Of a stretch of 9,803 bases of DNA, positions 9,169 through 9,803 are shown one piece after another; position 1 is the stretch's first letter; each line of letters begins with the position of its first letter. The stretch lies in contig QHOJ01000180.1 of NCBI GenBank assembly GCA_003218735.1, positions 1-9,803 on the forward strand. The letters are read 5' to 3'. The notes below the pieces were generated by a model. That model had not been told where the DNA came from, did no database searches, and saw only the letters and a program-made list of their open reading frames with translations. Source of the stretch: Verrucomicrobiota bacterium. GTDB taxonomy: Bacteria; Verrucomicrobiota; Verrucomicrobiia; Chthoniobacterales; UBA10450. The position numbers and the translations under genes are program-made.

Positions 9169-9420
9169 TTAAACCGGCGCGGTTCCGTTATTCGTCAGAA
9201 CTTCAGAGATCGCCGCTGTAAAATCGTCCACACCAGTGCTCGGTACGATGATGGTATTGCGGCGACCGTGAGCTTCCTCGGTGATGCGCAAGAATTTCCC
9301 GCGTTCATTCTCGCGGAGCTCCACGTAAAAACGCTTCCGCTCAATCCGCAGTTCTTTCGCCTCGATAATGTCATCTATCATTTCTGAAGCCGCCGACTTT
9401 ACTGCAGCCGATTTGGGCAA
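9169..9420 (-). CDS. PUR-family single-domain DNA/RNA-binding protein (DUF3276-like)
   Basis: This 83-residue protein has a PUR-repeat pattern: RKRFYVELRENERGKFLRIT (about residues 28-47) gives the curved strands, and a second block with RRNTIIVPSTGVDDF leads into an amphipathic C-terminal helix (DFTAAISEVL). Single-repeat bacterial PUR proteins, such as Borrelia BpuR and the DUF3276 group of Bacteroidota, dimerise and bind single-stranded DNA and RNA. The family match is from recognition of this pattern; target and role are unknown. The start is uncertain: the TTG at 9418-9420 is the only candidate initiator after an in-frame stop upstream, while an ATG at 9381 would give 70 residues and remove a Ser/Ala/Lys leader. 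Neither has a clear Shine-Dalgarno. It is the first gene visible on the - strand, 168 bp upstream of the chosen ppdK start, with which it might be co-transcribed. Confidence 0.82.
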   Translation of the reverse strand: MPKSAAVKSAASEMIDDIIEAKELRIERKRFYVELRENERGKFLRITEEAHGRRNTIIVPSTGVDDFTAAISEVLTNNGTAPV

Positions 9421-9803
9421 GGGAAGGAAAATCGGCTGCTTTTGGCACTTTTCTCAGCCGGGCACCTTTGCCCTTTCGGACCGTTCAGAAAAGATTCGAA
9501 CCTAAAACGCGACGTGCCTGCGTCGCTTAATTGCAACTACTGCTGACTCTCGATATCCAAGGCCGGTTCTGGTACGTCCAGCTAAAGGAGATTCTAAGAA
9601 ACCTACTTGACGGAGTTTCACTGCGCTCGAGTTCGGCGTTGAATTCCGAGCCGCCAGTTCTGCCTTCAATTTCAGCGTTGGAGCCATTTGACTTCGTTCA
9701 AGACAAACTGTGTGCTCGCGAGAAGCAAAAAGCTGCCAGGATGTGAAGCATGGCGGCTAATTGTGAATCCGCTATTATAACCTCGACCTTTCAGTGGTAA
9801 AGA
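9421..9803. other. 383-bp right-edge region with no supported gene
   Basis: No reading frame here encodes a recognisable protein. The two short ORFs that exist (9531-9746 on +, 9502-9687 on -) look compositionally random, and neither has a plausible ribosome binding site. On the - strand it should contain the promoter of the PUR-family gene, but no clear -35/-10 pair with correct spacing was found. A perfect 6-bp stem with a 6-nt loop is at 9509-9526, followed on the - strand by only four T. A stretch at 9690-9712 (atttgacttcgttcaagaca) resembles a short dispersed intergenic sequence seen in many environmental genomes; that resemblance is from memory only. Confidence 0.5.
9509..9526 (-). terminator. 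Possible weak intrinsic terminator or hairpin
   Basis: GCGACG (9509-9514) and CGTCGC (9521-9526) are perfectly complementary around a 6-nt loop. Read on the - strand the stem is followed by GTTTTAGG, giving four T after one intervening G, which is short for an intrinsic terminator. It would end transcription entering from beyond the right edge, ahead of the PUR-family gene. No gene is visible there, so its role cannot be tested in this window. Confidence 0.2.

Noticed and set aside
9440..9480. TPP-riboswitch-like GGTGCCCGGCTGAGA on the - strand upstream of the PUR-family gene
   Set aside because: Only the CTGAGA-like piece matches; the second conserved half (TGAACCTGAT and the closing stem) is absent, and the downstream gene is not related to thiamine.
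9440..9500. tRNA or tmRNA 3' end suggested by GGTTCGAATC on the - strand at about 9493-9502
   Set aside because: The surrounding bases do not give a good 5-bp T stem, no matching acceptor stem occurs about 50-70 nt upstream, and no CCA follows.

Overview
This window looks like ordinary bacterial chromosome of moderate GC content carrying housekeeping metabolism. No phage, plasmid, IS element, CRISPR array, rRNA or tRNA gene is visible. Poor Shine-Dalgarno sequences, non-ATG starts (TTG, GTG), a single-domain PUR-family nucleic-acid-binding protein and the style of the GcvP and PPDK proteins suggest an environmental Verrucomicrobiota-type genome. That assignment is a tentative inference, not a demonstrated one.

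Layout: on the + strand, the C-terminal part of a polytopic membrane protein (possibly a GT-C/PIG-V-like glycosyltransferase) enters from the left edge. One base after its stop follows a complete FAD-dependent oxidoreductase of the UDP-galactopyranose-mutase/protoporphyrinogen-oxidase-like group (582-2102). The two are probably co-transcribed and may serve envelope glycan or lipid-linked sugar chemistry. The rest of the window runs convergently on the - strand, in transcription order: a small PUR-family (DUF3276-like) protein (9420-9169), pyruvate phosphate dikinase ppdK (about 9000-6193), a broken threonine dehydratase ilvA with an ACT domain (6284-5173), and glycine dehydrogenase gcvP (5073-2137). 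These touch linked chemistry (PEP/pyruvate interconversion, threonine deamination to 2-oxobutyrate, glycine cleavage), but nothing shows that they form a dedicated pathway. The other glycine-cleavage genes (gcvT, gcvH) are absent here.

The main anomaly is a cluster of three apparent deletion junctions within about 0.8 kb (5989-6800). The first is an in-frame loss of about 16 residues from the PPDK C-terminal barrel. The second is replacement of the conserved PPDK C-terminal tail by an out-of-frame read-through into ilvA. The third is a frameshifting loss of about 31 residues inside ilvA. They could reflect gene decay or an assembly problem; flanking sequence and gcvP look intact. Smaller points are a glycine-rich insertion and a degenerate heptamer repeat inside gcvP, and a strongly basic N-terminal leader on PPDK. 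I see no convincing undescribed biological system here.
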